From 38-11 sp964539975 (GTDB taxonomy: Bacteria; Bacillota; Clostridia; Tissierellales; Dethiosulfatibacteraceae), in contig CAZIKK010000010.1 of NCBI GenBank assembly GCA_964539975.1, positions 16,266 through 80,265 on the forward strand: a stretch of DNA of 64,000 bases, in the 5' to 3' direction. Shown piece after piece: positions 26,117-35,189 of this stretch. How positions within the stretch are numbered: the first letter of the stretch is position 1; each line of letters begins with the position of its first letter. The notes below the pieces were generated by a model. That model did not search any database, was not told the origin of the DNA, and was given only the letters and a program-made list of their open reading frames with translations. The translations under genes were made by a program, and so were the position numbers.

Positions 26117-27721
26117 CTAAAATTTCAGTCTTGATACTGTCCGGACAATACTCATGGCATGTGCGCCTATCCGTTCTAAGTTCCCCAAAGCATCTAAGAA
26201 AACGACTTCTGCTTGTGTGTTGTATTGTTGTGTTCTTGTTCGTTCCAAGTGATTGATCTGAGATGTCTCCAAAAGCCTATGAGTATCATCCAAGACTTGG
26301 TCCATCTCGATTTTCAGATCCATATCCTCTGATTTATATATCTGACGTGACGTTTCAAAAAGAATGGTTGCTTTTTCATAAAGCTGTGTCAATTCTTCAG
26401 CTGCCTTGTCTGAAAGTTTTAATTGATTGTCTTTCATGATGACTGCTAACTCTGTTTGGTTCTCAGCTAAATCAGCGACTCTTTCCAAATCCGTCACCGT
26501 CTTTGACACGGTTGTGACTTGTCGCATTTGTCCTTCATTTAAATTCTGTCCTGTCAACTTGATAATGAATTGAAACATCCCTCCCTCGATCTGGTTGATG
26601 TATTCTTCGTTTTCGAACACAGTGCGACAGATTCTATCATCATATTGCATCAGTGCTTTTTTTGATAAATTCAATTGTTTTTCAACCAATCCAAACAAAG
26701 CCAATACTTCTTTTTTCATCTGTTGAATGGCAACATCTGGCGTAAAGATCAAATCATCGTTCACATAAGTTAAGTGACCTTTTTTCATTTTGTCCTGTCC
26801 TCTCACCAATTTATGAGAGAATTTCACAATTTTGTCTGAAAAAGGGTAAACCATCAGCACCGTCATCACATTGAAAATCGTGTTGGCATTTGCGATTTGC
26901 CTTTCCACACGCAATGGATTCATGGTTTCAACTAATGATTGCAAAGGAAATCTCAAATATGCCATAAAAAGAATGGCACCTATTACTTTTATAGTCACAT
27001 GAATCACAGCAGCTTTTCTCGCCGTTTTAGTTGCACCTATGCTAGATAACAACGCCGTAACACACGTTCCAATATTAGAACCCAGCAATACAGGAAAAGC
27101 CATATTAATATTCAATAACCCGCTTCCTGCAATCGCAATTAGAATCCCTGCTGTAGCGGCCGAGCTTTGAAGCAATGCTGTCATTACCAAGCCAACTAGC
27201 AGGCCGATGACTGGGTTGCTCAAATTAATAATCAAATCGATAAATACGGGTGAATCTCTCAAAGGGCTAATGGTTTCTTTCATTAGACCCATCCCCAAAA
27301 GCAATAGGCCAAATCCTATAAATATGCTTGCAATGTTTTTTTGTTGCTTATTTTTTCCTAATACGTAAGCTACCACACTCAAGCCGATAATCAGAGGAGC
27401 ATACATCTCAAAATTGAAGGATATCAGTTGAGTCACTACGGTGGTTCCAATATTTGCGCCCATAATGATGCCAATCGCTTGGTTTAAGCTTAGAATGCCC
27501 GCATTTACAAAGCCAACTGTCATAACGGTTGTAGCTGAAGAACTTTGAATCAAAATTGTAATGAATATACCCACTAAGACAGCGTAGATTTTTTTCTTTG
27601 TCAGCGCGGCTATCCAATCCTTAAGCTTTGATCCTGCAAATTTTTGCAACGCATCGCTCATGTAGATCATTCCAAATATAAAAAGACCAAGACCCCCAGC
27701 CAAACCAATCATAATTGTCAT
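26117..27721 (-). CDS. Na/Pi cotransporter family protein with PhoU domain (copy 2)
   Basis: 534 residues with the same architecture as its downstream neighbour: transporter half with QSSSATTVMTVGFVNAG and, in the second repeat, LQSSAATAGILIAIAGSG (Ser to Ala change against copy 1), then a PhoU-like half with TDLERVADLAENQTELA and GNLERIGAHAMSI. The change in the second QSSS motif suggests the copies differ in ion or substrate handling; this is an inference. It lies 15 bases after trmL. Confidence 0.93.
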   Translation of the reverse strand: MTIMIGLAGGLGLFIFGMIYMSDALQKFAGSKLKDWIAALTKKKIYAVLVGIFITILIQSSSATTVMTVGFVNAGILSLNQAIGIIMGANIGTTVVTQLISFNFEMYAPLIIGLSVVAYVLGKNKQQKNIASIFIGFGLLLLGMGLMKETISPLRDSPVFIDLIINLSNPVIGLLVGLVMTALLQSSAATAGILIAIAGSGLLNINMAFPVLLGSNIGTCVTALLSSIGATKTARKAAVIHVTIKVIGAILFMAYLRFPLQSLVETMNPLRVERQIANANTIFNVMTVLMVYPFSDKIVKFSHKLVRGQDKMKKGHLTYVNDDLIFTPDVAIQQMKKEVLALFGLVEKQLNLSKKALMQYDDRICRTVFENEEYINQIEGGMFQFIIKLTGQNLNEGQMRQVTTVSKTVTDLERVADLAENQTELAVIMKDNQLKLSDKAAEELTQLYEKATILFETSRQIYKSEDMDLKIEMDQVLDDTHRLLETSQINHLERTRTQQYNTQAEVVFLDALGNLERIGAHAMSIVRTVSRLKF

Positions 27722-27736
27722 CCAAACACCTACCTA

Positions 27737-28207
27737 TTAGGTTAATCCCGCGAATTCATTTTGACGCAAGGCTTCATACAAAACAATATTAGCAGCATTG
27801 GCCAGATTCAAAGACCTAGCCCTTTCATTGGGAACCATTGGTATTTTTATCCTCTGACTTTCATACTTTCTATGAATGTCATCCGGCAAGCCTTTTGTCT
27901 CTTTCCCAAAAACAAAGAAGTCGCCTTGTTCGTAAGCAATGTCTGAATAATACTGTGTTGCCTTTGTTGTAACAAAGAAAAACCGTTGACTTTCTTTTTC
28001 GTCAATTAGTTCATCCAAACTGTTATAGTAATATATGTTAACTAAATTCCAATAATCCAAACCTGCACGTTTCAAATATTTGTCGGATACTGAAAAACCC
28101 AAAGGTTTTATCATGTATAAATTAGAACCCGTTGCCGCACACGTGCGAACAATATTCCCTGCATTTTGAGGGATCTCAGGTTCAAACAGTACCATGTTAA
28201 AGGCCAT
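27737..28207 (-). CDS. trmL: tRNA (cytidine(34)-2'-O)-methyltransferase TrmL
   Basis: SPOUT methyltransferase for the wobble base of tRNA-Leu, 156 residues, normal size. The N-terminal LFEPEIPQNAGNIVRTCAAT, FFVFGKETKGLP and the C-terminal knot ARSLNLANAANIVLYEALRQ are characteristic. An extended -10 (TGATATAAT) at 28234-28226 with TTGCCA 15 bases further up gives a plausible promoter. Confidence 0.94.
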   Translation of the reverse strand: MAFNMVLFEPEIPQNAGNIVRTCAATGSNLYMIKPLGFSVSDKYLKRAGLDYWNLVNIYYYNSLDELIDEKESQRFFFVTTKATQYYSDIAYEQGDFFVFGKETKGLPDDIHRKYESQRIKIPMVPNERARSLNLANAANIVLYEALRQNEFAGLT

Positions 28208-28225
28208 CTTTTCACCACCCTATCT

Positions 28226-28252
28226 ATTATATCACACTTTAAACACTGGCAA
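28226..28252 (-). promoter_or_regulatory. Promoter of trmL and the Na/Pi transporters
   Basis: Minus strand extended -10 TGATATAAT (28234-28226) preceded by TTGCCA at 28252-28247; the 15-bp spacer is short, so the extended -10 probably carries most of the signal. Confidence 0.6.
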
Positions 28253-28261
28253 GTGCATTGG

Positions 28262-28888
28262 CTATGACGCCAAGCCAATCTTTTCACATTCTTTTTCCAC
28301 TGGGCAAACTTCACACATTGGTTTTCTTGCTTTGCACATCCTTCTTCCGTGAAAGATGAATAAGTGATGTGCCTTGATCCACCAGCTTTTGTCGATTCGC
28401 TTCATCAACTCATTAGAAACCTTGTCTGGTGTTTGCGCTGAGGTTAAACCAAGTCGTCTTGTGACTCTGAACACATGCGTATCCACTGCAATCGCAGGTA
28501 TCTTGAATGCTTCAGCCAATACTACAGAAGCAGTTTTTCTTCCTACTCCGGGAAGGCTCATCAAATCCTCTTCATTGCTTGGCACCTCTCCATCAAAAGC
28601 TGTTTTTAAGACACGGCAGAGATGATAAATGTTTTTTGATTTGTTTCTATACAAACCAATCTTTCTGATTTTTTCTTCTATCTCTTTTTGTGACATTTTT
28701 AAAAAATCATCTATTTCCGGATACTCCTCAAACAAAGACGCTGTCAATTTATTCACACTCTTATCCGTTGCCTGGGCACTCAACATAGTTGCTATCAGTA
28801 ACTGAAACGGCGTTTGATAATTCAACTCGCAACCTGCATCAGGGTAAGTCTTTTGCAAAATCGATAAAATTAACTCTATGTTTTTCAA
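28262..28888 (-). CDS. nth: Endonuclease III
   Basis: DNA glycosylase/AP lyase that removes oxidised pyrimidines. 208 residues: helix-hairpin-helix LPGVGRKTASVVL with the catalytic Lys, catalytic Asp in AIAVDTHVFRV, and the C-terminal [4Fe-4S] ligands C-X6-C-X2-C-X5-C (CKARKPMCEVCPVEKEC). Its start overlaps the end of the DUF503 gene by four bases. Confidence 0.97.
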   Translation of the reverse strand: MKNIELILSILQKTYPDAGCELNYQTPFQLLIATMLSAQATDKSVNKLTASLFEEYPEIDDFLKMSQKEIEEKIRKIGLYRNKSKNIYHLCRVLKTAFDGEVPSNEEDLMSLPGVGRKTASVVLAEAFKIPAIAVDTHVFRVTRRLGLTSAQTPDKVSNELMKRIDKSWWIKAHHLFIFHGRRMCKARKPMCEVCPVEKECEKIGLAS

Positions 28889-29166
28889 TAGACATACCTC
28901 TCAATATGGATTATTTCTACCCGAGAATCTTTTTCGATAAAACCAATGACTTTATCAATGGTCTTCTCGCTTGGTAATTTGGCATTGGAAACGGTAACTA
29001 CTGAAATTTCACTCCGATTCCATTTATCAAGATAATCGGTCTCTCCAATCGCTACATTGTATCTTTCCTTGATTCTATTGATAATGCTCTTGATTACGTG
29101 TCGCTTATCTTTGAGCGAGTTGCTGTTGTAGATAATTAATTCAATTTCACAAGCTACAATAATCAT
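28885..29166 (-). CDS. DUF503 (YlxP-like) protein
   Basis: Small 93-residue protein from ATG at 29166 (MIIVACEIEL), with GAGGGG just upstream; the GTG at 29181 is less likely. The pattern SLKDKRHVIKSIINRIKERYNVAIGETD and the closing hydrophobic strand match DUF503, a ferredoxin-like fold often found near translation genes and of unknown function. It is coupled to nth by a four-base overlap and lies after the terminator of the LCP gene. Confidence 0.85.
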   Translation of the reverse strand: MIIVACEIELIIYNSNSLKDKRHVIKSIINRIKERYNVAIGETDYLDKWNRSEISVVTVSNAKLPSEKTIDKVIGFIEKDSRVEIIHIERYVY

Positions 29167-29181
29167 ATACCCCTCAATCAC

Positions 29182-29204
29182 AAAAAGAACTCATCTGAGT
29201 CCTT
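29182..29204 (-). terminator. Terminator after LCP gene
   Basis: Minus strand stem AAGGACTC-AGAT-GAGTTCTT (one G-T pair) followed by TTTTG. It lies directly before the DUF503 gene. Confidence 0.75.
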
Positions 29205-29210
29205 GTTTTT

Positions 29211-30161
29211 TTATTCCACACCATAAATTGATTCTACCAACTCAACCACTTGTTTTGGGTCATGTACAAAATAGGATACCCCTTCTATCATTGTTGCATG
29301 GCCTGGCAATGTTTGTGTGGTCATTTTTTCTGTTGAAAAAGTTATCGCATCTCCTGCAAGCAGAAGCATGTCTGCCAAGGTCAAATCTGTTCTGAAATAG
29401 GGGTAGATCTCTCTGATGACAGCAGGCAATCTAAAGCTCATTGCTTTTCTCGCTGCATTTTTAATGAAGGTCTGTTGGGCTTTGATTCTCCCCAAATCAC
29501 CGTCTGGGTATCCGACGGTTAAATCATTATTATGTCGAAACCTCAGGTACTGAAGTGCTTGATCACCATCAAGTATCTGAACCCCTTTTTTGATATCAAT
29601 CTTCAGAGGAGGTGTGGCATATGGGTCTTCGTAATCCATGTCAAATGGCACCTCCACTTCCACACCGTTCAATACATCCACCGTCTTTTTCACAGCTTCA
29701 AAGTCCACGGTCACAAAATTATGAACCGGTATTTTCAACAGATTCTCCAACACCCGCATGGTTCCTGTGGCTCCTGAAGCACCATATACGGCATTTATCT
29801 TCTTTTGTCCAGGGTTGTCATAGCCTTCTCTGTGAAAGAATGTGTCCCGAGGGATAGAGATAATATCGGCATGTGCTGTCGCTCGGTCAAAACTCACCAG
29901 CATAATCGTATCGCTTCTTGTCCCTTCTAAGCCTAATACTAGCACATTGACACGTTTTGAATACCTAATAGCCATCTCAAGTGGTGTTAACGTCTCTTCG
30001 TCCACTTCCTCAAAGTCTCTGTACCATGCCGGATTTTCAACTTGTGTATAATCAATGCTTTCATCAGGATTAAAGAATCTTGCATAAGTATATATTCCTG
30101 CTCCGATCATGAGCATGAAGCAAAGTAATGAAATAAAAAATACTTTTATAAAATGTTTCAT
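29211..30161 (-). CDS. LCP (LytR-CpsA-Psr) family cell-wall protein
   Basis: About 316 residues from ATG at 30161 (MKHFIKVFF), which has AGAGGAG upstream. A single N-terminal membrane helix (about 5-27) anchors an extracellular LCP domain with RSDTIMLVSFD, ISIPRDTFF, NAVYGASGATG and the C-terminal arginine motif LGRIKAQQTFI. The family transfers undecaprenyl-linked polymers such as teichoic acid or capsule to peptidoglycan. No polymer-synthesis genes are adjacent. Confidence 0.9.
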   Translation of the reverse strand: MKHFIKVFFISLLCFMLMIGAGIYTYARFFNPDESIDYTQVENPAWYRDFEEVDEETLTPLEMAIRYSKRVNVLVLGLEGTRSDTIMLVSFDRATAHADIISIPRDTFFHREGYDNPGQKKINAVYGASGATGTMRVLENLLKIPVHNFVTVDFEAVKKTVDVLNGVEVEVPFDMDYEDPYATPPLKIDIKKGVQILDGDQALQYLRFRHNNDLTVGYPDGDLGRIKAQQTFIKNAARKAMSFRLPAVIREIYPYFRTDLTLADMLLLAGDAITFSTEKMTTQTLPGHATMIEGVSYFVHDPKQVVELVESIYGVE

Positions 30162-30194
30162 TTTGACTCCTCTCATTGCTTTGAAAACCACTGT

Positions 30195-30223
30195 ATTATA
30201 ACACCATTTTTGAAGCATTTCAA
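30195..30223 (-). promoter_or_regulatory. sigma-A promoter of LCP gene
   Basis: Minus strand -35 TTGAAA (30223-30218), 17-bp spacer, -10 TATAAT (30200-30195) with an extended TG. Confidence 0.85.
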
Positions 30224-30238
30224 TTCAAACTTGCCAAG

Positions 30239-31564
30239 TTATTTTTGTTTCAATTCATGTGCCAAGGCTTCATATCCAGGTTTCCCTAATAAAGCAAACA
30301 TATTTTTTTTATAAGCTTCTACACCTGGTTGGTCAAAGGGATTAACACCTAAGACGTATCCACTGATACCACAGCTGAGCATAAAAAAATACATCAATTT
30401 ACCAATTGTAAAACTACTAGTATCCTTTATTGAGATCACACAGTTAGGGACTCCTCCTTCGATATGTGCAAGGCTCGTTCCTTCCATCGCTTTATTGTTC
30501 ATTGCATTAAAGGAACTTTCGCACAAGTAGTTCAATCCATCTAGATTGTTTTTATCCATTGGCATATGTAGATCTGCTCTACCTTCTCTAACATGAACTA
30601 CCGTTTCAAATAGAATTCTTTCACCCTCTTGAATGTATTGACCCATCGCATGAAGGTCAGTTGTGAAATCCACCTTGGCAGGATAAATTCCTTTTTCCTG
30701 TTTGCCTTCGCTTTCGCCGTAAAGCTGTTGCCACCAAGAGGCTAAGTAGGATAAGTCCGGTTCGTATGTCGCTAATACTTCGATTTTTTTACCTTGCCGA
30801 TATAGGCTGTTGCGATAAGCCACATAACGATAACACGGGTTTTCATCCATTGTATTTGCCTGATAATCCCTGTAGGCCTCTTTTGCGCCTTCCAAGTATT
30901 CATTTATATCGATTCCTGCAACCGACATGGGCAACAAACCAACCGGTGTCATAACTGAATATCTGCCACCAATATGATCTTCTATGACGAACCTTCTATA
31001 GTTTTCCTCTTTGGCCAATGTCAATAGAGCGCCCTTGTTTTCATCGGTTGTTGCAAAAATTCTTTTTGACGCTTCTTTTTTACCGTATTTTTTTTCCATA
31101 AATGCTTTGATGACACGAAATGCTGCTCCAGGCTCTGTCGTTGTGCCAGATTTTGATATCACATTGACACATACATCTTTATTTTCTAAAATACCCATCA
31201 AGTCTTTTAAGTAGCTGCCACTTAAGTTGTTCCCCATATAATAGATATTTGGAGAATCCTTGGGCAGGTCATTATAAAATGATCCTCTGATTCCTTCAAT
31301 GGCCGCTCTTGCCCCCAAATAGGAACCGCCTACACCCACCACTACAAAAGCGTTGCATTTTTCACGAATTTCATCAGCTGTTTCTTTAATCCTGTCAATT
31401 TCTTTGGCATCATAAATAATGGGCCAATCTACCCATCCTAAAAAATCAGAGCCTTGCCCGCTTTTATCTAATAATCTTTGGTGTGCCTTTTGAATGTCTT
31501 TGAGTAATTGTTTATGCATAGTCGCCTCAATTTGTGGCCATTTAATTGTTACATCAATTGACAT
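30239..31564 (-). CDS. pgi: Glucose-6-phosphate isomerase
   Basis: Interconverts glucose 6-phosphate and fructose 6-phosphate. 441 residues, the shorter Firmicute form. Sugar-phosphate SIS motifs VVGVGGSYLGARAAIEG and ISKSGTTTEPGAAFR, GGRYSVMTPVGLLP and the C-terminal FDQPGVEAYKKNMF are present. It follows the PAS-phosphatase gene by eight bases and is outside the CggR operon. Confidence 0.97.
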   Translation of the reverse strand: MSIDVTIKWPQIEATMHKQLLKDIQKAHQRLLDKSGQGSDFLGWVDWPIIYDAKEIDRIKETADEIREKCNAFVVVGVGGSYLGARAAIEGIRGSFYNDLPKDSPNIYYMGNNLSGSYLKDLMGILENKDVCVNVISKSGTTTEPGAAFRVIKAFMEKKYGKKEASKRIFATTDENKGALLTLAKEENYRRFVIEDHIGGRYSVMTPVGLLPMSVAGIDINEYLEGAKEAYRDYQANTMDENPCYRYVAYRNSLYRQGKKIEVLATYEPDLSYLASWWQQLYGESEGKQEKGIYPAKVDFTTDLHAMGQYIQEGERILFETVVHVREGRADLHMPMDKNNLDGLNYLCESSFNAMNNKAMEGTSLAHIEGGVPNCVISIKDTSSFTIGKLMYFFMLSCGISGYVLGVNPFDQPGVEAYKKNMFALLGKPGYEALAHELKQK

Positions 31565-31572
31565 ATCTCCTC

Positions 31573-32667
31573 CTAAATCACTTTTATATCTAACAGTGCC
31601 AAGTCGTCATTGCCTTCACCTTCGAAATTCTCGATATATGTCCCGATGGATTGGATAATATCCGCCCTTTCTTCAAAAGCTTTCCACAGTCTTTCCTCAC
31701 CAAAAAAAACTCCAGATGCATTTTTCATCTCAGTGATTCCATCTGTATAAAACAGAAGGTTGTCTCCTTTCTCTAAAGAGATGACATGTTCCTCATATTC
31801 TATCTTGTCAAAAGCATTGCATATAGGATGCCCTTTTGCCTTTAACTTTTTTATTCTTCCATTCCGCTTCAATAAAGGTTCACAATTATGTCCCGCATTG
31901 ACATAATGAAGCGTTCGATTAGGTTGATCAAAAATAGCCATAAAAATTGAAAAATATTGGTCATCTTCAAAGTTTAATGCTAGAAAAGTTTGATGCAATT
32001 CTCTCATTGTATGATTCAAATCGTCTTTCTTTCGGCAAATAGCTCTCATGGTTTGCTTGACATACATGCTGATCATGGATGATGATACACCATGTCCCAT
32101 CACATCACAAATGTATAAAACGGTATGAAAAGGATCTATGTTGAAAACATCAAACATATCTCCACTCAACAGCTCTGAAGGTCGATAAAAGTAGTTGACT
32201 TGCAAATCATAGTACTTGCCTTTAAGAGGCAACATATTTGCCTGCATTTTTTGTGCGAACTCTATATCCTTTCGCATTTTCTCGTTTTTTTGGAGCAAGG
32301 AATCTTCCAATTCCTTTTCCTTTGTTATGTCCCTGAAGACTTCCACAACCGCGTTTATGTTTTGGTATCGATCATAAACTGGCGATGTGATCACCAAATA
32401 GTGCCTTCCATTGATTGTTTCGTACTTCTTCTCTGTTGCTCCAGTTTCAAATGTTCCATCAGCGATGCAGGCCTTACATACTTCTCTTTTGCCTATCCCT
32501 TCATAACACTTTTTCCCAATTGTATGAGCCACCATGTTTTCTTCAACATATTGATTGGTATGAATCACCACTTTATACTTATTGATAAGACGCACACCAT
32601 CCATCATGCTATCCAGTATTTTAAATTGGGGCGAATTAGGCGAAACATTCAAATCATTTTGTGACAT
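31573..32667 (-). CDS. PAS domain / SpoIIE-type PP2C serine phosphatase
   Basis: About 364 residues from ATG at 32667 (MSQNDLN); GGTGG sits five bases upstream and the GTG at 32676 is less likely. An N-terminal PAS-like domain (about 15-115) holds a cysteine cluster, GKKCYEGIGKREVCKACIADG. A short coiled linker (KEKELEDSLLQKNEKMRKDI) follows, then a PPM/SpoIIE domain (about 150-364) with metal ligands in SGDMFDVF, CDVMGHGVSS, YTDGITEM and GNDDLALL. Such proteins dephosphorylate anti-anti-sigma factors in partner-switching pathways. No partner kinase or STAS protein lies nearby. The cysteines could sense redox or bind metal; that is inferred. Confidence 0.88.
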   Translation of the reverse strand: MSQNDLNVSPNSPQFKILDSMMDGVRLINKYKVVIHTNQYVEENMVAHTIGKKCYEGIGKREVCKACIADGTFETGATEKKYETINGRHYLVITSPVYDRYQNINAVVEVFRDITKEKELEDSLLQKNEKMRKDIEFAQKMQANMLPLKGKYYDLQVNYFYRPSELLSGDMFDVFNIDPFHTVLYICDVMGHGVSSSMISMYVKQTMRAICRKKDDLNHTMRELHQTFLALNFEDDQYFSIFMAIFDQPNRTLHYVNAGHNCEPLLKRNGRIKKLKAKGHPICNAFDKIEYEEHVISLEKGDNLLFYTDGITEMKNASGVFFGEERLWKAFEERADIIQSIGTYIENFEGEGNDDLALLDIKVI

Positions 32668-32740
32668 AATTACCACCTTTTAACATTCGAATTAGATACT
32701 TTTTTTGCAATTTATCCTTAATTCTTTTTCATTTTTCATC

Positions 32741-32749
32741 ATTATATCA
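32741..32749 (-). promoter_or_regulatory. Extended -10 promoter of PAS-phosphatase and pgi
   Basis: Minus strand TGATATAAT (32749-32741), just after the terminator palindrome of the methyltransferase gene; -35 region is weak. Confidence 0.6.
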
Positions 32750-32769
32750 TACTTTAAATGATTTTAAAT

Positions 32770-32793
32770 AAAAAGCAGTGATCACTGCTTTTT
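32770..32793 (-). terminator. Perfect palindrome terminator overlapping methyltransferase stop
   Basis: 24-bp perfect palindrome with halves AAAAAGCAGTGA and TCACTGCTTTTT. The last coding triplets and the stop codon of the methyltransferase form the 5' arm, so coding and terminator sequence are shared. T-rich arms make it usable in both directions. Confidence 0.8.
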
Positions 32794-33918
32794 CAATCCA
32801 TAAAACTGGAAATAGTTGACTTTCACATTTCCGTTAAATAGTTTTCTTTTTCTTGAAGCCTTTTTCCCGTAATGTTTCTCAAACTTTTCGTCGGAAGTTA
32901 TAACATAGTTGGACCAAGTAGGATTGCTGCCAAAAACTTTCCCTATTGCCTTTGACAATTCATCTACCATTTCCCCATCACCGATTCGATCTCCGTAGGG
33001 TGGATTTGTTATCATGACGCCATATTCTCCAGGCAGGTCGACTTCTTGTACCGGTTTGATTTCAAATCGAATATGCTCGGAAACACCTGCTCTTTCCGCG
33101 TTCTTTTTTGCTGAAAAAACAGCTTCTTCGCTGATATCTGAAGCATAAATCATTAATTCCGTATCTGTCAACACTTTAGACTCGTAATCGCTTCTGATTT
33201 TATCCCACATCATTTCCGGTAGTCGATTCCATCTTTCAGATGCAAAAAAACGATACAACCCTGGTGGTGTGTTGGTTCCTATCAAGGCAGCCTCAATGGG
33301 AATGGTTCCACTGCCACACATAGGATCCATCAAAATTCTGTCTTTGTTCCAAAAACTCAATTGAACCATTGCCGCTGCCAGTGTTTCCTTAAGTGGTGCT
33401 TCCACTGCATTCTTTCTATAACCTCTTTTGAAAAGGCCTTCTCTAGAACCTGTGGTATCAATGGTTAAGATAGCCTGGTCCTTGTGAATTGAAATTTGGG
33501 TTGTGAATTCTGCGCCTTTTTCAGGGAACCATTCTTGCTTGTAGTGATATTTCAATTTGTCAACAATCGCTTTTTTCACAATTGACTGGCAATCCGGCAC
33601 ACTGAATAGAGTTGATTTTATTGACTTGCCATTCACTGGAAACCTGCTATCCTTTTCAATCCATTCATGCCAAGGCAGCGCGTACGTCCTGTCATACAGG
33701 TCCTCAAAAGATTTTGCTTCAAATTCACCCATCACCAACAAAACCCTTTCAGCAGACCTCAAGTTTATATTCGTTTTTATGATATCCTCTAAACCACCGT
33801 GGAAGAACACCCACCCGTTTTCAACCTTTAGATCTTCATAACCCATATGCATTAATTCACGTTTCACAATTGCTTCTAATCCAAATGCGCTTACTGCTGC
33901 CAATTTTAATTGAGACAT
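32782..33918 (-). CDS. THUMP-domain class I SAM-dependent RNA methyltransferase (RlmL/RlmN2G type)
   Basis: 378 residues from ATG at 33918 (MSQLKLAAVSAFGLE), with AAAGGA eight bases upstream, two bases beyond the tyrS stop. An N-terminal THUMP domain (about 40-150) is followed by a Rossmann methyltransferase with DPMCGSGTIPIEAALIG (SAM loop) and the catalytic NPPYGDR. This matches the family that makes N2-methylguanosine in 23S rRNA or tRNA. Cotranscribed with tyrS under T-box control, so its expression should rise on tyrosine starvation. Confidence 0.9.
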   Translation of the reverse strand: MSQLKLAAVSAFGLEAIVKRELMHMGYEDLKVENGWVFFHGGLEDIIKTNINLRSAERVLLVMGEFEAKSFEDLYDRTYALPWHEWIEKDSRFPVNGKSIKSTLFSVPDCQSIVKKAIVDKLKYHYKQEWFPEKGAEFTTQISIHKDQAILTIDTTGSREGLFKRGYRKNAVEAPLKETLAAAMVQLSFWNKDRILMDPMCGSGTIPIEAALIGTNTPPGLYRFFASERWNRLPEMMWDKIRSDYESKVLTDTELMIYASDISEEAVFSAKKNAERAGVSEHIRFEIKPVQEVDLPGEYGVMITNPPYGDRIGDGEMVDELSKAIGKVFGSNPTWSNYVITSDEKFEKHYGKKASRKRKLFNGNVKVNYFQFYGLKKQ

Positions 33919-33919
33919 A

Positions 33920-35158
33920 TTAATCATCCTTTTTTAAATTTACTCTATGGAATGTTTTCTTTCCCTTTTTGATAATCAACTTACCTGAATCAAAATCACT
34001 TAGGGTGACAACCTTTGAAAAATCTTGGACCTTATCTTCATTCAACACTACGCCCCCTTGTTGAATAAGCCTTCTGCCTTCACTATTTGTTTTGATCAAT
34101 CCTGCCGTTTTCATCAACTCTATGATGGAAAAGTCGTCTGTCAGCTGATCTATATCGATTTCTGTTGTTGGCATGTTTTCTGAATCAGTCCCTTTTGTAA
34201 ACAAAGCTCTTGCTGCTTCTTGTGATTTTTCTGCTTCGTTTTCACCATGGACCAACTTCGTAATCTCATATGCCAAAACTTCTTTTGCTTGATTGATCTT
34301 TGAACCATCAAGGCTTCCCAATTTTTCAACTTCTTCCATTGGCAAAAAGGTCAACAATGCTAGACATTTTTTCACATCTGCATCCCCAACATTTCGCCAG
34401 TATTGGTAAAACTCGTACGGCGATGTCTTTTCTGGGTCCAACCACAATGCGCCTTTTTCGGTTTTACCCATTTTTTTGCCTTCGCTATTTGTCAGCAAAG
34501 TAAAGGTCATTCCATAAGCACTTTCCCCTCTTTTCCTTCGAATCAAATCCACTCCTGCAATGATATTGGACCATTGATCGTTGCCTCCGAATTGCATTTT
34601 ACAGTTGTATCTTTCATTCAACTCTAAAAAGTCGTAGGCTTGCATCAGCATGTAATTGAATTCTAGGAAAGTCAATCCTTTCTCCATTCTGTTTTTATAG
34701 CAATCTGCTGTTAACATTCTATTAACTGAAAAATGAACGCCTATTTCTCTTAAAAACTCGACATAATTCAATTCTAAAAGCCAATCACCATTATCCACCA
34801 TAAAGGCTTTTCCTTCGCTAAAATCAAGAAATTTTTTAAATATGACTTTAAATTTCTCTCCATTTTCCGCAATCGTCTCTTTTGTCATTAAAGATCTCAT
34901 ACCCGTTCTATCACTTGGATCTCCCACCATTGTTGTTCCGCCTCCAATAACAGCGATAGGACGATGTCCATGTCGTTGCATATGCGTCATTACCATGATT
35001 TGAATGTAATGTCCAATGTGCAAGCTATCTGCTGTGGGGTCAAATCCAATATAGAAAGTCACTTTTTCCTTTTCAAACAAAGATTTGATTTCATTTTCAT
35101 GAGTGCATTGTTCTATATAACCTCTTTCCATCAGTACGTCAAATACATTTTTCGACAT
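33920..35158 (-). CDS. tyrS: Tyrosyl-tRNA synthetase
   Basis: 412-residue class Ic synthetase, TyrRS of the TyrZ-like form. HIGH-type motif DSLHIGHYIQI, tyrosine-pocket GGNDQWSNI, KMSKS-type GKKMGKTEKGALWL, and a C-terminal S4 domain (EGRRLIQQGGVVLNEDKV). Preceded by a tyrosine T-box leader with its own promoter. Confidence 0.97.
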   Translation of the reverse strand: MSKNVFDVLMERGYIEQCTHENEIKSLFEKEKVTFYIGFDPTADSLHIGHYIQIMVMTHMQRHGHRPIAVIGGGTTMVGDPSDRTGMRSLMTKETIAENGEKFKVIFKKFLDFSEGKAFMVDNGDWLLELNYVEFLREIGVHFSVNRMLTADCYKNRMEKGLTFLEFNYMLMQAYDFLELNERYNCKMQFGGNDQWSNIIAGVDLIRRKRGESAYGMTFTLLTNSEGKKMGKTEKGALWLDPEKTSPYEFYQYWRNVGDADVKKCLALLTFLPMEEVEKLGSLDGSKINQAKEVLAYEITKLVHGENEAEKSQEAARALFTKGTDSENMPTTEIDIDQLTDDFSIIELMKTAGLIKTNSEGRRLIQQGGVVLNEDKVQDFSKVVTLSDFDSGKLIIKKGKKTFHRVNLKKDD

Positions 35159-35189
35159 CTTTCTACCTCACCTAGTCTTTATTTTTAAA

